From: Nemopilema nomurai
Taxonomy: Eukaryota; Cnidaria; Scyphozoa; Rhizostomeae; Rhizostomatidae
DNA length: 64,000 nucleotides
Assembly (NCBI GenBank): GCA_003864495.1
Contig: ML133438.1
Span: 927,340-991,339, forward strand
Direction: 5' to 3'
Part shown: positions 38,109-50,255 of the stretch, in pieces
Layout of the letters: each line of letters begins with the position of its first letter
Position numbering within the stretch: the stretch's first letter is position 1
Translations under genes and position numbers: made by a program
The notes under the pieces: model-generated
The model's input: only the letters and a program-made list of their open reading frames with translations
What the model was told of the DNA's origin: nothing
Databases searched by the model: none

Positions 38109-38597
38109 CTTCCAGGTTTTCCTTAAGCCCTCCACATGGATCTAAATTTGTAAACATTCCCTTTTAACACAGCAAAGAATAGTTTTGAGTCATTTATTGG
38201 TTGTTTAGCAATCCAGATTATTCAGCGAATGTGGCTATTTGAGTAGATGGTAGATGACAAGTCTGTGACGCAAATGACAATGCTCAGTCACTTGCATACC
38301 GAATCGTTTAAGTAGCGAAACTACCAACTTCAAGGCGCTGGTTGCCTTCATCTATTGCCAACTTACCATGGCAGCCCTATTTTACCCCCTTTCTATACGA
38401 AAATTAACAAACACTAGTTGTATTCTTATAAATGTTAATTTCGACAAAAAAGCAAAGGAAAATGCAGCCCCCTGCAGTTTTGACAGGAAGACTATAAAAA
38501 ATTAAATTTCGTCAACGGCATTGAAATCAGCACCCTCGATTACCCTAGGTTTGGTCAAGGTTCTGGGTTTGTATCTCTAAGTTTTCAAAAAAATACT

Positions 38598-38878
38598 CAG
38601 ACAATCTCTGCCAAAAGTCTTGGAACACTTGCCCCAATTTACGCATCACGCAAATTGCCAAATCCCCTCGCCCCGCAAACAATGTTGTATAGCGCAAAAG
38701 TGAATAATCCTAAAAACAAAAGTGAAGTATTCCCATGTACCTATGGTCTTCCTCTAAAGATGCAACATTGTTTAAGGGGGCAAGGGGGTTGCAGCTACCA
38801 AGGAGAGACGGAAATAGAACGGGGGTCGCAAAATGAAAAAAATCTCACGGTGTTCCAACTACTTTTGGCAGAGATTGT
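38598..38878. mobile_element. TIR element (unit B family member) fused to satellite array 3
   Basis: This 281-bp element has ends CAGACAATCTCTGCCAAAAG and the reverse complement of ACAATCTCTGCCAAAAG. TIR similarity reaches about 28 bp (TTGGAACAC). It is homologous to the unit A elements in length, TIR layout and internal AACAATGTTGT. The right TIR stops at ATTGT and satellite ACATATAGAG follows directly, exactly as at 3916/3917. Confidence 0.75.
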
Positions 38879-41800
38879 ACATATAGAGTAGCTACTTAAG
38901 GAGATATAGATATAGCTACTTAAGGGTACATATAGAGTAGCTACTTAAGGACATATAGATATAGCTACTTAAGGGTACATATAGAGTAGCTACTTAAGGA
39001 CATATAGATATAGCTACTTAAGGGTACATATAGAGTAGCTACTTAAGGACATATAGATATAGCTACTTAAGGGTACATATAGAGTAGCTACTTAACATAT
39101 AGATATAGCACTTAAGGGTACATATAGAGTAGTACTTAAGGACATATAGATATAGCTACTTAAGGGTACATATAGAGTAGCTACTTAAGGACATATAGAT
39201 ATAGCTACTTAAGGGTAAATATAGAGTAGCTACTTAAGGAGATATAGATATAGCTACTTAAGGGTACATATAGAGTAGCTACTTAAGGACATATAGATAT
39301 AGCTACTTAAGGGTACATATAGAGTAGCTACTTAAGGACATATAGATATAGCTACTTAAGGGTACATATAGAGTAGCTACTTAAGGACATATAGATATAG
39401 TTACTTAAGGGTACATATAGAGTAGCTACTTAAGTACATATAGATATAGCAACTTAAGGGTACATATAGAGTAGCTACTTAAGGACATATAGATATAGCT
39501 ACTTAAGGGTACATATAGAGTAGCTACTTAAGGACATATAGATATAGCTACTTAAGGGTACATATAGAGTAGTACTTAAGGATATATAGATATAGCTACT
39601 TAAGGGTACATATAGAGTAGCTACTTAAGGACATATAGATATAGCTACTTAAGGGTACATATAGAGTAGCTACTTAAGGACATATAGATATAGCTACTTA
39701 AGGGTACATATAGAGTAGCTACTTAAGGACATATAGATATAGCTACTTAAGGGTACATATAGAGTAGCTACTTAAGGTAGATAAAGACTTGCTTCTTAAC
39801 TAGGTATAGGTATAGCTACTTAAGGGTACATATAAAGCAGCTACTTAAGGATATATAGACATAGCTACTTAAGGTATATAGATAGTAGCTACTAAGGTAC
39901 ATATAGAGTAGTATGTATAGGTACATATAAGTAGATTCTTAAGTATATAGGTATGCTTCTTAAGGGTACATATAGAGTAGCTACTTAAGGACATATATAT
40001 AGCTACTTAAGGGTACATATAGAATAGTTACTTAAGGATATATAGATATAGCTACTTAAGGGTACATATAGAGTAGCTACTTAAGGACATATAGATATAG
40101 CTATTAAGGGTATATAGAGTAGCTACTTAAGATATTAAATAGCTACTTAAGGGTACATATAGAGTAGCTACTTAAGGATATAGATATAGCTACTTAAGGG
40201 TACATATAGAGTAGCTACTTAAGGATATAAATAGCTACTTAAGGGTACATATAGAGTAGTTACTTAAGGATATATATATAGCTACTTAAGGGTACATATA
40301 GAGTAGCTACTTAAGGATATATAGATATAGCTACTTAAGGGTACATATAGAGTAGCTACTTAAGGATATATAGATATAGCTACTTAAGGGTACATATAGA
40401 GTAGCTACTTAAGGACATATAGATATAGCTACTTAAGGGTACATATAGAGTAGTTACTTAAGGATATATAGATATAGCTACTTAAGGGTACATATAGAGT
40501 AGCTACTTAAGGACATATAGATATAGCTACTTAAGGGTACATATAGAGTAGCTACTTAAGGACATATAGATATAGCTACTTAAGGGTAATATAGAGTAGC
40601 TACTTAAGGACATATAGATATAGCTACTTAAGGGTACATATAGAGTAGCTACTTAAGGACATATAGATATAGCTACTTAAGGGTACATATAGAGTAGCTA
40701 CTTAAGGACATATAATATAGCTACTTAAGGGTACATATAGAGTAGCTACTTAAGGACATATAGAATATAGCTACTTAAGGGTACATATAGAGTAGCTACT
40801 TAAGGAATATAGATATAGCTACTTAAGGGTACATATAGAGTAGCTACTTAAGGACATATAGATATAGCTACTTAAGGGTACATATAGAGTAGCTACTTAA
40901 GGACATATAGATATAGCTACTTAAGGGTACATATAGAGTAGCTACTTAAGGACATATAGATATAGCTACTTAAGGGTACATATAGAGTAGCTACTTAAGT
41001 ACATATAATATAGCTACTTAAGGGTACATATAGAGTAGCTACTTAAGGATATATAGAATAGCTACTTAAGGGTACATATAGAGTAGCTACTTAAGGATAT
41101 ATAGATATAGCTACTTAAGGGTACATATAGAGTAGTACTTAAGATATATAGATATAGCTACTTAAGGGTACATATAGAGTAGCTACTTAAGGATATATAG
41201 ATATAGCTACTTAAGGGTACATATAGAGTAGCTACTTAAGGATATATAGATATAGCTACTTAAGGGTACATATAGAGTAGCTACTTAAGGATATATAGAT
41301 ATAGCTACTTAAGGGTACATATAGAGTAGCTACTTAAGGACATATAGATATAGCTACTTAAGGGTACATATAGAGTAGCTACTTAAGGACATATAGATAT
41401 AGCTACTTAAGGGTACATATAGAGTAGCTACTTAAGGACATACAGATATAGCTACTTAAGGGTAATATAGAGTAGCTACTTAAGGAATATAGATATAGCT
41501 ACTTAAGGGTACATATAGAGTAGCTACTTAAGGACATATAGATATAGCTACTTAAGGGTACATATAGAGTAGCTACTTAAGGACATATAGATATAGCTAC
41601 TTAAGGGTACATATAGAGTAGCTACTTAAGGACATATAGATATAGCTACTTAAGGGTACATATAGAGTAGCTACTTAAGTACATATAGATATAGCTACTT
41701 AAGGGTACATATAGAGTAGTACTTAAGGACATATAGATATAGCTACTTAGGGTACATATAGAGTAGCTACTTAAGGACATACAGATATAGCTACTTAAGG

Positions 41801-44746
41801 GTACATATAGAGTAGCTACTTAAGGATATATAGATATAGCTACTTAAGGGTACATATAGAGTAGCTACTTAAGGACATATAGATATAGCTACTTAAGGGT
41901 ACATATAGAGTAGCTACTTAAGGACATATAGATATAGCTACTTAAGGGTACATATAGAGTAGCTACTTAAGGACATATAGATATAGCTACTTAAGGGTAC
42001 ATATAGAGTAGCTACTTATAGGTAGATAAAGACTTGCTTCTTAACTAGGTATAGGTATAGGTACTTAAGGGTACATATAAAGCAGCTACTTAAGGATATA
42101 GAATAGCTACTTAAGGTATATAGATATAGCTACTTAAGGTACATATAGAGTAGTAGTATAGGTACATATAAAGTAGATTCTTAAGTAGGTATAGGTATTG
42201 CTACTTAAGGGTACATATAGAGTAGCTACTTAAGGACATATATATATAGTTACTTAAGGCACATATAGAATAGTTACTTAAGGATATATAGATATAGCTA
42301 CTTAAGGGTACATATAGAGTAGCTACTTAAGGACATACAAATATAGATACTTAAGGGTGGATATAGAGTAGCTACCTAAGGATATATAAATATGATTACT
42401 TAAGGGTACATATAGAGTAGCTACTTAAGGACATATAGATATAGCTATTTAAGGGTGGATATAAAGTAGCTACTTAAGGAATATAAATATAGCTACTTAA
42501 GGGTACATATAGAGTAGCTACTTAAGGATATATAAATATAGCTACTTAAGGGTACATATAGAGTAGCTACTTAAGGATATATAAATATGGCTATTTAAGG
42601 GTACCTATAGAGTAGTACTTAAGGATATATAGATATAGCTACTTAAGGGTACATATAGAGTAGTACTTAAGATATATAGATATAGCTACTTGAGGGTACA
42701 TATAGAGTAGTTATTTAAGGATATATAGATATAGCTACTTAAGGGTACATATAGAGTAGTTACTTAAAGATATATAGATATAGCTACTTAAGGGTACATA
42801 TAGAGTAGTTATTTAAGGATATATAGATATAGCTACTTAAGGGTACATATAGAGTAGCTACTTAAGGACATATAGATATAGCTACTTAAGGGTACATATA
42901 GAGTAGCTACTTAAGGACATATAGATATAGCTACTTAAGGGTACATATAGAGTAGTTACTTAAGGATATATAGATATAGCTACTTAAGGGTACATATAGA
43001 GTAGCTACTTAAGGAGATATAGATAAGCTACTTAAGGGTACATATCGAGTAGTTACTTAAGGATATATAGATATAGCTACTTAAGGGTACATATAGAGTA
43101 GCTACTTAAGTAGGTATAGGTATTACTACTTTAGGGTACATATAGAGTAGCTACTTAAGGACATATAGATATAGCTACTTAAGGGTACATATAGAGTAGC
43201 TACTTAAGGAGATATAGATATAGCTACTTAAGGGTACATATAGAGTAGCTACTTAAGGACATATAGATATAGCTACTTAAGGGTACATATAGAGTAGCTA
43301 CTTAAGGAAATATAGATATAGCTACTTAAGGGTACATATAGAGTAGTTACTTAAGGATATATAGATATAGCTACTTAAGGGTACATATAGAGTAGTTACT
43401 TAAGGATATATAGATATAGCTACTGTTAAATCTTACACTGGCGATTTAACATAAATTGCGTGAGTTAATCGAAAGGTAAATTAAAAGAAACTTACGACCT
43501 TGAAACACGGCTAAATCTTTTCTTTCGTCTTACTTCTCGTCTGGCGTCTAATTCTACTTCTCTCAAAACTCTGTATCTGTGTGTATATATATGTGTCTAC
43601 AGCCAAGCTACATTTTTATACATACAAAACAATAGATGGTGCAATAGCAAAATGTCCAATGAAAATAAGGATGATGAAATAAATGTCCAATAAAAAGAGA
43701 GATGATGAAATAAATGTCCAATCAGAGTCAGTTAATTCTACATGGTGCAATCGATGCAATAGTGGTGCAATAGTAACTCATGTGTCGATTGCATAGTAAT
43801 TATGCAACGCTATGCGGAGGAGCCTGACTATACAACACTACTTAAGGGTACATATAGAGTAGCTACTTAAGGACATATAGATATAGCTACTTAAGGGTAC
43901 ATATAGAGTAGCTACTTAAGGACATATAGATATAGCTACTTAAGGGTACATATAGAGTAGCTACTTAAGGACATATAGATATAACTACTTAAGGGTACAT
44001 ATAGAGTAGTTACTTAAGGATATATAGATATAGCTACTTAAGGGTACATATAGAGTAGCTACTTAAGGACATACAGATATAGATACTTAAGGGTACATAT
44101 AGAGTAGCTACTTAAGTAGGTATAGGTATTGCTACTTAAGGGTACATATAGAGTAGCTACTTGAGGATATAGAGACATAGCTACTAAAGGGTGGATATAA
44201 AGTATCCACTTGAGGATATATAGATATAGCTTTATAAGGGTATATCGAAAGTTTCTACTTAAGTTGGTATATGTATAGCTACTTAAGGGTACATATAGAG
44301 TAGCTACTTAATGACATATAAATATAGCTACTTAAGGGTACATATAGAGTAATTGCTCAAAGATATATAGACATAGCTACTTAAGGGTAAATAAAGAGTA
44401 GCTACTTAAGGATATATAAATATAGCTTCTTAAGGGTACATATAAAGTAGCTACTTAAGGACATATAGAGATAGTTACTTAATGGTACATATAGAGTAGC
44501 TACTTAAGGATATCTACATATAGCTACTTAAGGGTACATATAGAGTAGCTACTTAAAGATATATAGATATAGCCACTTAAGGGTAGATATAAAGTAGCTA
44601 CTTAAGGGTACATAAAGATTAGTTTCTTAAGTAGGTATAGGTATTTCTACCTAAGGGTACATATAAAGTAGCTACTTAAGGACATATAGAAATAGTTACT
44701 TAATGGTACATTTAGAGTAGCTACTTAAGGATATATAGATATAGCT
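38879..44746. repeat. Satellite array 3, interrupted by a solo LTR
   Basis: About 110 dimers of the same 49-bp repeat. 38879-41990 is fairly regular. Two copies of a longer disordered block (about 39775-39960 and 42015-42200), both containing AAAGACTTGCTTCTTAACTAG, show a higher-order duplication of about 2.24 kb inside the array. The right part (44150-44740) is the most degenerate. It ends at the same base as array 1. Confidence 0.96.
43424..43837. mobile_element. Solo LTR inserted in satellite
   Basis: This 414-bp block interrupts the satellite. It begins TGTTAAATC and ends TATACAACA (TG...CA ends) and is flanked by a 4-bp duplication, CTAC (43420-43423 and 43838-43841). Inside are a TATATATATG stretch (about 43584) and three copies of AAATGTCCAAT in tandem-like spacing. 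No coding part or second LTR is present, so recombination between two LTRs is the simplest origin. Orientation and family are not determined. Confidence 0.65.
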
Positions 44747-45901
44747 GGACACCATCATACATGATCGCCAGTTACAGCCAGCAACCATGAACAATGTGGT
44801 TCTATGGAAGCAGAGGGCAAAAGAGCAAGGGACATTTTCAAACTCTATTTTAATAATCACTAGTTTTTTTGGTTTCTTATTACTGAGTGAATAGTTAAGT
44901 GAAGTTTTCATACAGTACAAAATTTCATTATAAGAATACCAAATGTTTTGCTAAGCCTTAATCTTCTTAATTTTTTTTTTTAAGATTAAGATTATTCTTA
45001 AATAATTCTTAAGTGACAACGGTGTAAATTAGCCTGAAGATTGGAGAAAAATTGAAGTGTTTGATGTTGTTTTACAAAACAGGAATAGAACAAAAAATTT
45101 CAAGTGCCATCATCAGATAATGAGAAACTCGCATTTGTTTTGACTTAAAAAAACTTTCAAAACTGAAAAATTCCAACCATTTTTGGCCTTAATATTCTTA
45201 TAAAAAAGTGTGGGTTTTTTTATGAAATGACTTTCTCAAAAAAGTACTTTGATATAAAAAGGATTATTATCTCAGTGTATATTTTCTATGAAATTGTTAT
45301 TGATAAGTATGAAGTTGCATATAACCCTCATGGCATTATGAACAACAATTTCCTAACAAGTTGTGGTTTTAAGGGGGGCCAGGAAGCCATGGCCCCATGT
45401 CCTGTGCTTTTGGTAGCAAAGAAGGGCCCAAAACGTTTCCTAACTAAGAAGTGGATGTTCCTATTATGTTTTTCTTTAGTATCTTCTTTTGTAGAAGTTT
45501 TCCCTTAGGCTCTCTAAAGTTAGGTGTTAAGTAACGCTGATTGGTAAATGTAGTAATGATGTATGTTATGTAGTGGTCACAGGGGTAAAAGGATTAATTA
45601 GAATAAGCAAGCATGCGAGCACGTTAGAAGCACACTAGTATTACAGATCTTGTTGTTATTCGAAGAGAGTATTTCTTTTCCATATTACTACAACTCACAG
45701 AGTTTTTAGTCAATTATAACTAATAACGCGCTCTGTTTATCATCCTCTAGTGTTTTCGATCCGCATCTGGCTATTTATTCGGTCAGTTTTTGGTTAACTT
45801 CCGACGTTTGCATTCTCTGAGGAGTGTCGGACGAGAAAAGTACTTTAAATATGCGAAAACTAGTTCCGCTTTTTCTAGCAATTGTGTTCACAGATTTTTA
45901 T

Positions 45902-46432
45902 ATAAAATATACAAATACAACACTAGCAAAGAGTTTGTCCCTCTGTAGAGAAGTTATATACAATATTACACTATTTCAGCATAAAAAGTCAGCCCAGTTC
46001 AAACACAATAGAAATAGAAAGAGACACCAAATTAGTGGAATTGCCTAAAGTGTTGGTCGTGAAACCTGGAACAATTGTGAGGAAAAGGTTTCTTCGGTTA
46101 TAATCAATTATTTCGATATGGATATGGACTGTGACCAGGAAATTTTAGAGAGAGCTCATGGGATCGGTAAGAGAGCGCAGGGAAAAACCCGCCCTATTGT
46201 TGTGAAGTTTTACCGATAAAAGACAAAGATGAACATTGTGAAGAATAGGAAGTGTGAAAGGAGGTGTAAGAATTGCAGAGCAACTAACGGACCGTGTCAT
46301 GGAACAAAGGAGGGAGCTTCAGCCATTGATTGAAAAGCAAAGGAAGGAAACAAGAAATTCGCACTACGACACAACAGGTACATTAGTGACGGCAATGTTT
46401 TAATGTTTGATTCGGAGAAAAAACCGTGGTGA
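45902..46432 (+). pseudogene. LINE ORF1 protein remnant, copy 2
   Basis: Counterpart of 8705-9227. The KRAQGKTRPIVVKFYR block is readable. One A is missing from the A run near 46333, which breaks the C-terminal frame that is still open in copy 1. Confidence 0.6.
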
Positions 46433-46592
46433 AGCTCAGGGAAAGTAAAGGTTATGTTAGGAGTAGGAACGAAAACGAGTCGGTGTCTTCAGCGGAAGCA
46501 GAAAAAGCGAGCGAAGAAACGACGCCAGGTGAGGATTGAAGGTCTGGCAAGTTAGCAGACCATACAGATAAAGGCAATTCATCTTTAAATGC

Positions 46593-47176
46593 ATGTTCTG
46601 GAACGTTAGCATACTGAAGAGGCACGTAGCTGATTCAGAGTTCAAAGATGTTTGTATTAGTTGCGATTCAATTAGATTATTTGGGACGTGGACGACGAAT
46701 TCTAATGATTACATAGATCTGCATGTTAGTTACAGTGCGAAGTGGTACGTCTGTACAGAAACAAGCCACCCTTCAGGGGGGATTAGGGTACATATAAAAT
46801 ATAACATAAGGACAAACTGTACGGGAACTTTGAGGGACCTAAAGGACATGGATGTCTTAAAACTTGATGAAAGCCTCTTTAACCTCGTGGTCGTTGTAAT
46901 TTACGTAGCGTTTTACTTGTCTCTGGAGGGTTCAAAAACACACGAGGCAGGAAAAATGGTACAGATGTATCTGAAGACCAAGTAGAATCTATAACGGAAA
47001 ATATATTCTTGATTTGAATTTTTGTAATAAAGGTGACTTAAATGCAGAAACATGGGAAATTGGTAGATTTTATTGAGGATGATCAAACAATGCATATCCG
47101 GGAAATTGACTCGAATTCCACATACCCTCAAGATACCTAGTTAATAGTTAATGGTAGGACAACTGGAGATGAGAAG
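46593..47176 (+). pseudogene. LINE endonuclease remnant, copy 2
   Basis: Counterpart of 9388-9970, with three amino-acid differences in the open frame (for example KRHVADS for KRHLADS). It ends at the 47176/47177 join where copy 1 has the extra 554 bp. Confidence 0.6.
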
Positions 47177-47449
47177 GTAGATACCCACTTAAATGTACCT
47201 GTATGAAGGGAACTATCAAGTATTGCTTCATAATTTTGAAGTTTGAATAAGGAAGCAGTCTCTTAGCGATTGATCACAATTCGCAAATACACTATACAAA
47301 TAAGCTAGGACAGACTGCTGGGGCTCAAAAGTAATATTTATCCTTTATGATAATGGTTTTTGTCATGTTTGGATATCACAGGGTGTTGGAAATGGACAGC
47401 TCTTTTTACAGATTTTCCAAGATAGGATAAATAAATTCCAGTTTCAAAC

Positions 47450-47760
47450 ATGGCAAGAAAGAGACTCACTCTCACTAAATATGAAAAATCCTCAATCTAC
47501 GAAGTATTTAAGTCTTTGCTGAACCCTGAAAAATGCCTTAGTCTGCCAAACTTTTCGGACAGGAAGATAATTGCACGTTTCCCTATTTCCAATCAACATT
47601 TAGCAATAGAATTGGGAGGTTATCAAAACAGATTAGCAAGAGAAGAGAGAATTTGCAGAGATGTAAGAAAAAAGCAATTGAATATGAATTCCAGGCTTTA
47701 TTAATTGGCCCAGCTTATGAAACTTTGAGAAAAAAATACATCAACAAACCTACCGTTTCT
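47450..47760 (+). pseudogene. Unassigned gene remnant, copy 2 (84-codon frame open)
   Basis: ATG at 47450. The basic N-terminus MARKRLTLTKYEKSS is followed by IYEVFKSLLNPEKCLSLPNF and LGGYQNRLAREERICRD. A shift near 47690 leads to ALLIGPAYETLRKKYIN. It looks like the start of a protein-coding gene, and the position ahead of the DUF6589-like remnant is suggestive, but no exon of the intact gene at 57 kb matches it. The family is not recognised. Confidence 0.4.
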
Positions 47761-48207
47761 TAGAGTCAGAAATAAAGAAACTTTCATCCACATCATCTCG
47801 TCAGACTCAACTGAACAGCTTGAAAACCTTGCTTTTTCTGATATTAGCCTACAAAGTCAGAGATTGTAAATCCACACCGATGCTATTGGATAGATTCATT
47901 TTTCTAGTTCATTGTTTTATTCTTATGAATATTTGTTGCGCTAAACTTTTTCTTGAAAAGAAAAAAAGGTACCAAATTTAAAAAAAAGAGACCTCTGACA
48001 TAGAAAATGATTCAAAACATACTGAGACACTGAGTAACCCTAACCAAAACGTAAGTTAAACTGCCAAGAAAATAACACACAAAAAACTGACCTACAAGAA
48101 ACAGACGGTAATTTTTAGCAACAAAAAATTGGTAATGCTGGAGTTTTTTTGAAATCTCAAGTCTCAAAAATGAAAGAAAATTGTTTCCAAATGTCCAATT
48201 AAAATTT

Positions 48208-48800
48208 CCAAATTCTAATCCAGCTCGATTCAGAAAGCTTTGTAATGATGCAGGGGCAACAGCAACCTTTGGAAACGATAGTAGAAGCTATGTCAACTGA
48301 CAGACAAACAGCTGGAAGAAAAAAATTGATTGAAAAAAGAGCTGTTTCAAATATATACAGCCCTGTTTACAGTCAGTCACATAGAGCTAACTGGTTTCAA
48401 GTGGCAATTGCCAGGACTCTAAGAGGCTCTGGGGCTGCAAGTAAGGGCATGGAAACTCTCCATAATATGGGTTTTACAGCACACCCACGCACAGTAATTA
48501 GCAAAAATGAAGGCATTGTTGCAAATCATAGCAAAACTGTGAACGATTCTTTTAAAAATGTAGCAGAAAAGGATCATTTAGTGCCAACTTTTATAGATGA
48601 ATACCATAATATCCATGCTAATCGGCGTGCCACTTTTTTTGCAACATCACAGCACTCACATGGCAACACTTCTTTTGAAGACATTCCCAAGTGTTGAAGC
48701 TATTAGCCATGCAGCCTTTCCAGTCAAAGATATAAAGTCATCAAACTGTGAGAACTTTAAAAGTGTTATTCACTTCAAAGATATTCGAAGAACGAACTAG
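48208..48800 (+). pseudogene. DUF6589-like gene remnant, copy 2
   Basis: Counterpart of 11552-12145. Some residues are closer to the intact gene (WFQVAIART; the intact gene has WFQVATART). The T run near 48635 is one base shorter than in copy 1, so the frame differs after RRATFF. The HMATLLLKTFPSVEAI block follows in another frame and ends at a TAG at 48798. Confidence 0.75.
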
Positions 48801-49609
48801 GCGTATTGAGCCCTTTATCTACAACATAGCCAACAAGAGAGGACCTATCACAAAACGCATTAGCAATTTGTTCGATCATTCTTTAGCGGTTTTTGCTAAC
48901 TCCGACACGTTTGAGTATTTTAACTAGCTAATTTAAATTCCGTCTTGATTATGTCAGAAATGAGAAAGTCCAACGATTTCCGTACTAGCAGCAGCTACTC
49001 AAAAGGCATCCACCAAGAAAGATTTCAAGTGAAAATTAATCGCTATGCCCTAAAAAGATGAGTTTCCTGGTAACTAGGTATAACACTTGCTTGTCGTCTT
49101 GAACTTGCCACCAATGTATCGCAGAGACCAACTACTATATCGATTGGACTTCGTAATAATTAAAAGGCTTTCTAATTTGCGTAATAACGCCACGATGGAG
49201 ATTCCCTTCCCTCGCATTGGTGCCTTGGATTTGGGCAGTCCCTCAAGTTCCGCATCAGAGCGCAGTATTTTTGACGTAAAATTGATCGTGGAGGCAATAT
49301 TTCTAGGTTTTCTTGTGGGCAAGTGTATAGAATGGACCTAGCTCCCACCCCCCCCCCTCCCTTCCTCTGAGTGATAGCAAAAGTTCAAACTAAGATTTTA
49401 GGACTACTTTGAGTTACCTCAAAAGCAGAGGTAGTTATTTACTAAATTTAGTAAACATTTATATATTTATCTTTCGCTGATATTATTTAATGCATATTTT
49501 CGTGGTGACCCAATATTCCATGAGTGTGATTCCCTCCACAGCTAAATTTGTTTTCCAGCTAATGTAAACAAACCATGCAAGATTCGCGGGATCTGATTGG
49601 CTATCAAAT

Positions 49610-50255
49610 TTGGTAAACAAAGGATCTAATTTAACAATAACAAGTTCCGCTATGCTTATGCTTCACGTGAAATTGCTTAGTTTTGTATATGAATGTGTAA
49701 ATAAAATCTCTCCTTCTTGTTTTCACTCTTTCTTTAAGTTAGTTGAGTCTGTTCATCAATATGGTACTCGGCAAGTCATCAAAAATAATATTTTCCTAAC
49801 CCAAAAAATACCCTGCAATATGGTCTTAGGTCAGTGCGTTATTGTGGAGCTAAATACTGGAATGACACTCCTGTGGAAATAAAACAATCTCCATCTGTTA
49901 ATAGTTTTCGTCAAAAAATCAAAGCTTTCCTATTTGAAACTAATTACTAAATTCTGGAAAAGTGAATATCAAAAATGTCACCATCTGCCCATCAAGTAGT
50001 TTTGTCAACATCATAATGTCAATTAAAGAAATCAATTTTATATGAGATACTTTTATAATAGGGGGTGTTCTCTCCTCGATTAGTCTAACTACTGAGAGAG
50101 CTCCTCCTGTAAGTAATTCCTTCCATACAATCTATCTTGTGTCTATGTTTTGTATTGTTATATTGTATTAATTTCTTGTATTTTAGATGTATGCTTGTCT
50201 TGTTATTGATAAATTGTATGTAGTGGAATTTAAAAAAATGAAACTGAACTGAACT
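49610..50255 (+). pseudogene. LINE ORF2 C-terminus and 3' end, copy 2
   Basis: As at 12957-13603, but one A is missing from the run near 49805, which truncates the frame after NIFLTQK. The 3' end with AACTGAACT is retained. Confidence 0.6.

Larger units (their letters stand above)
31658..38597. repeat. Tandem repeat of a 2,856-bp unit (unit B), about 2.4 copies
   Basis: Copies begin at 31658, 34515 and 37370, and differ by scattered single bases and homopolymer lengths. The third is cut at 38597 by the TIR element. Read between the palindromic junctions at 32899 and 35754, one unit contains an ATPase remnant (+), a six-site cluster and a Tc1-like remnant (-). This order is the same as in unit A although the sequences are strongly diverged. 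Confidence 0.95.
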
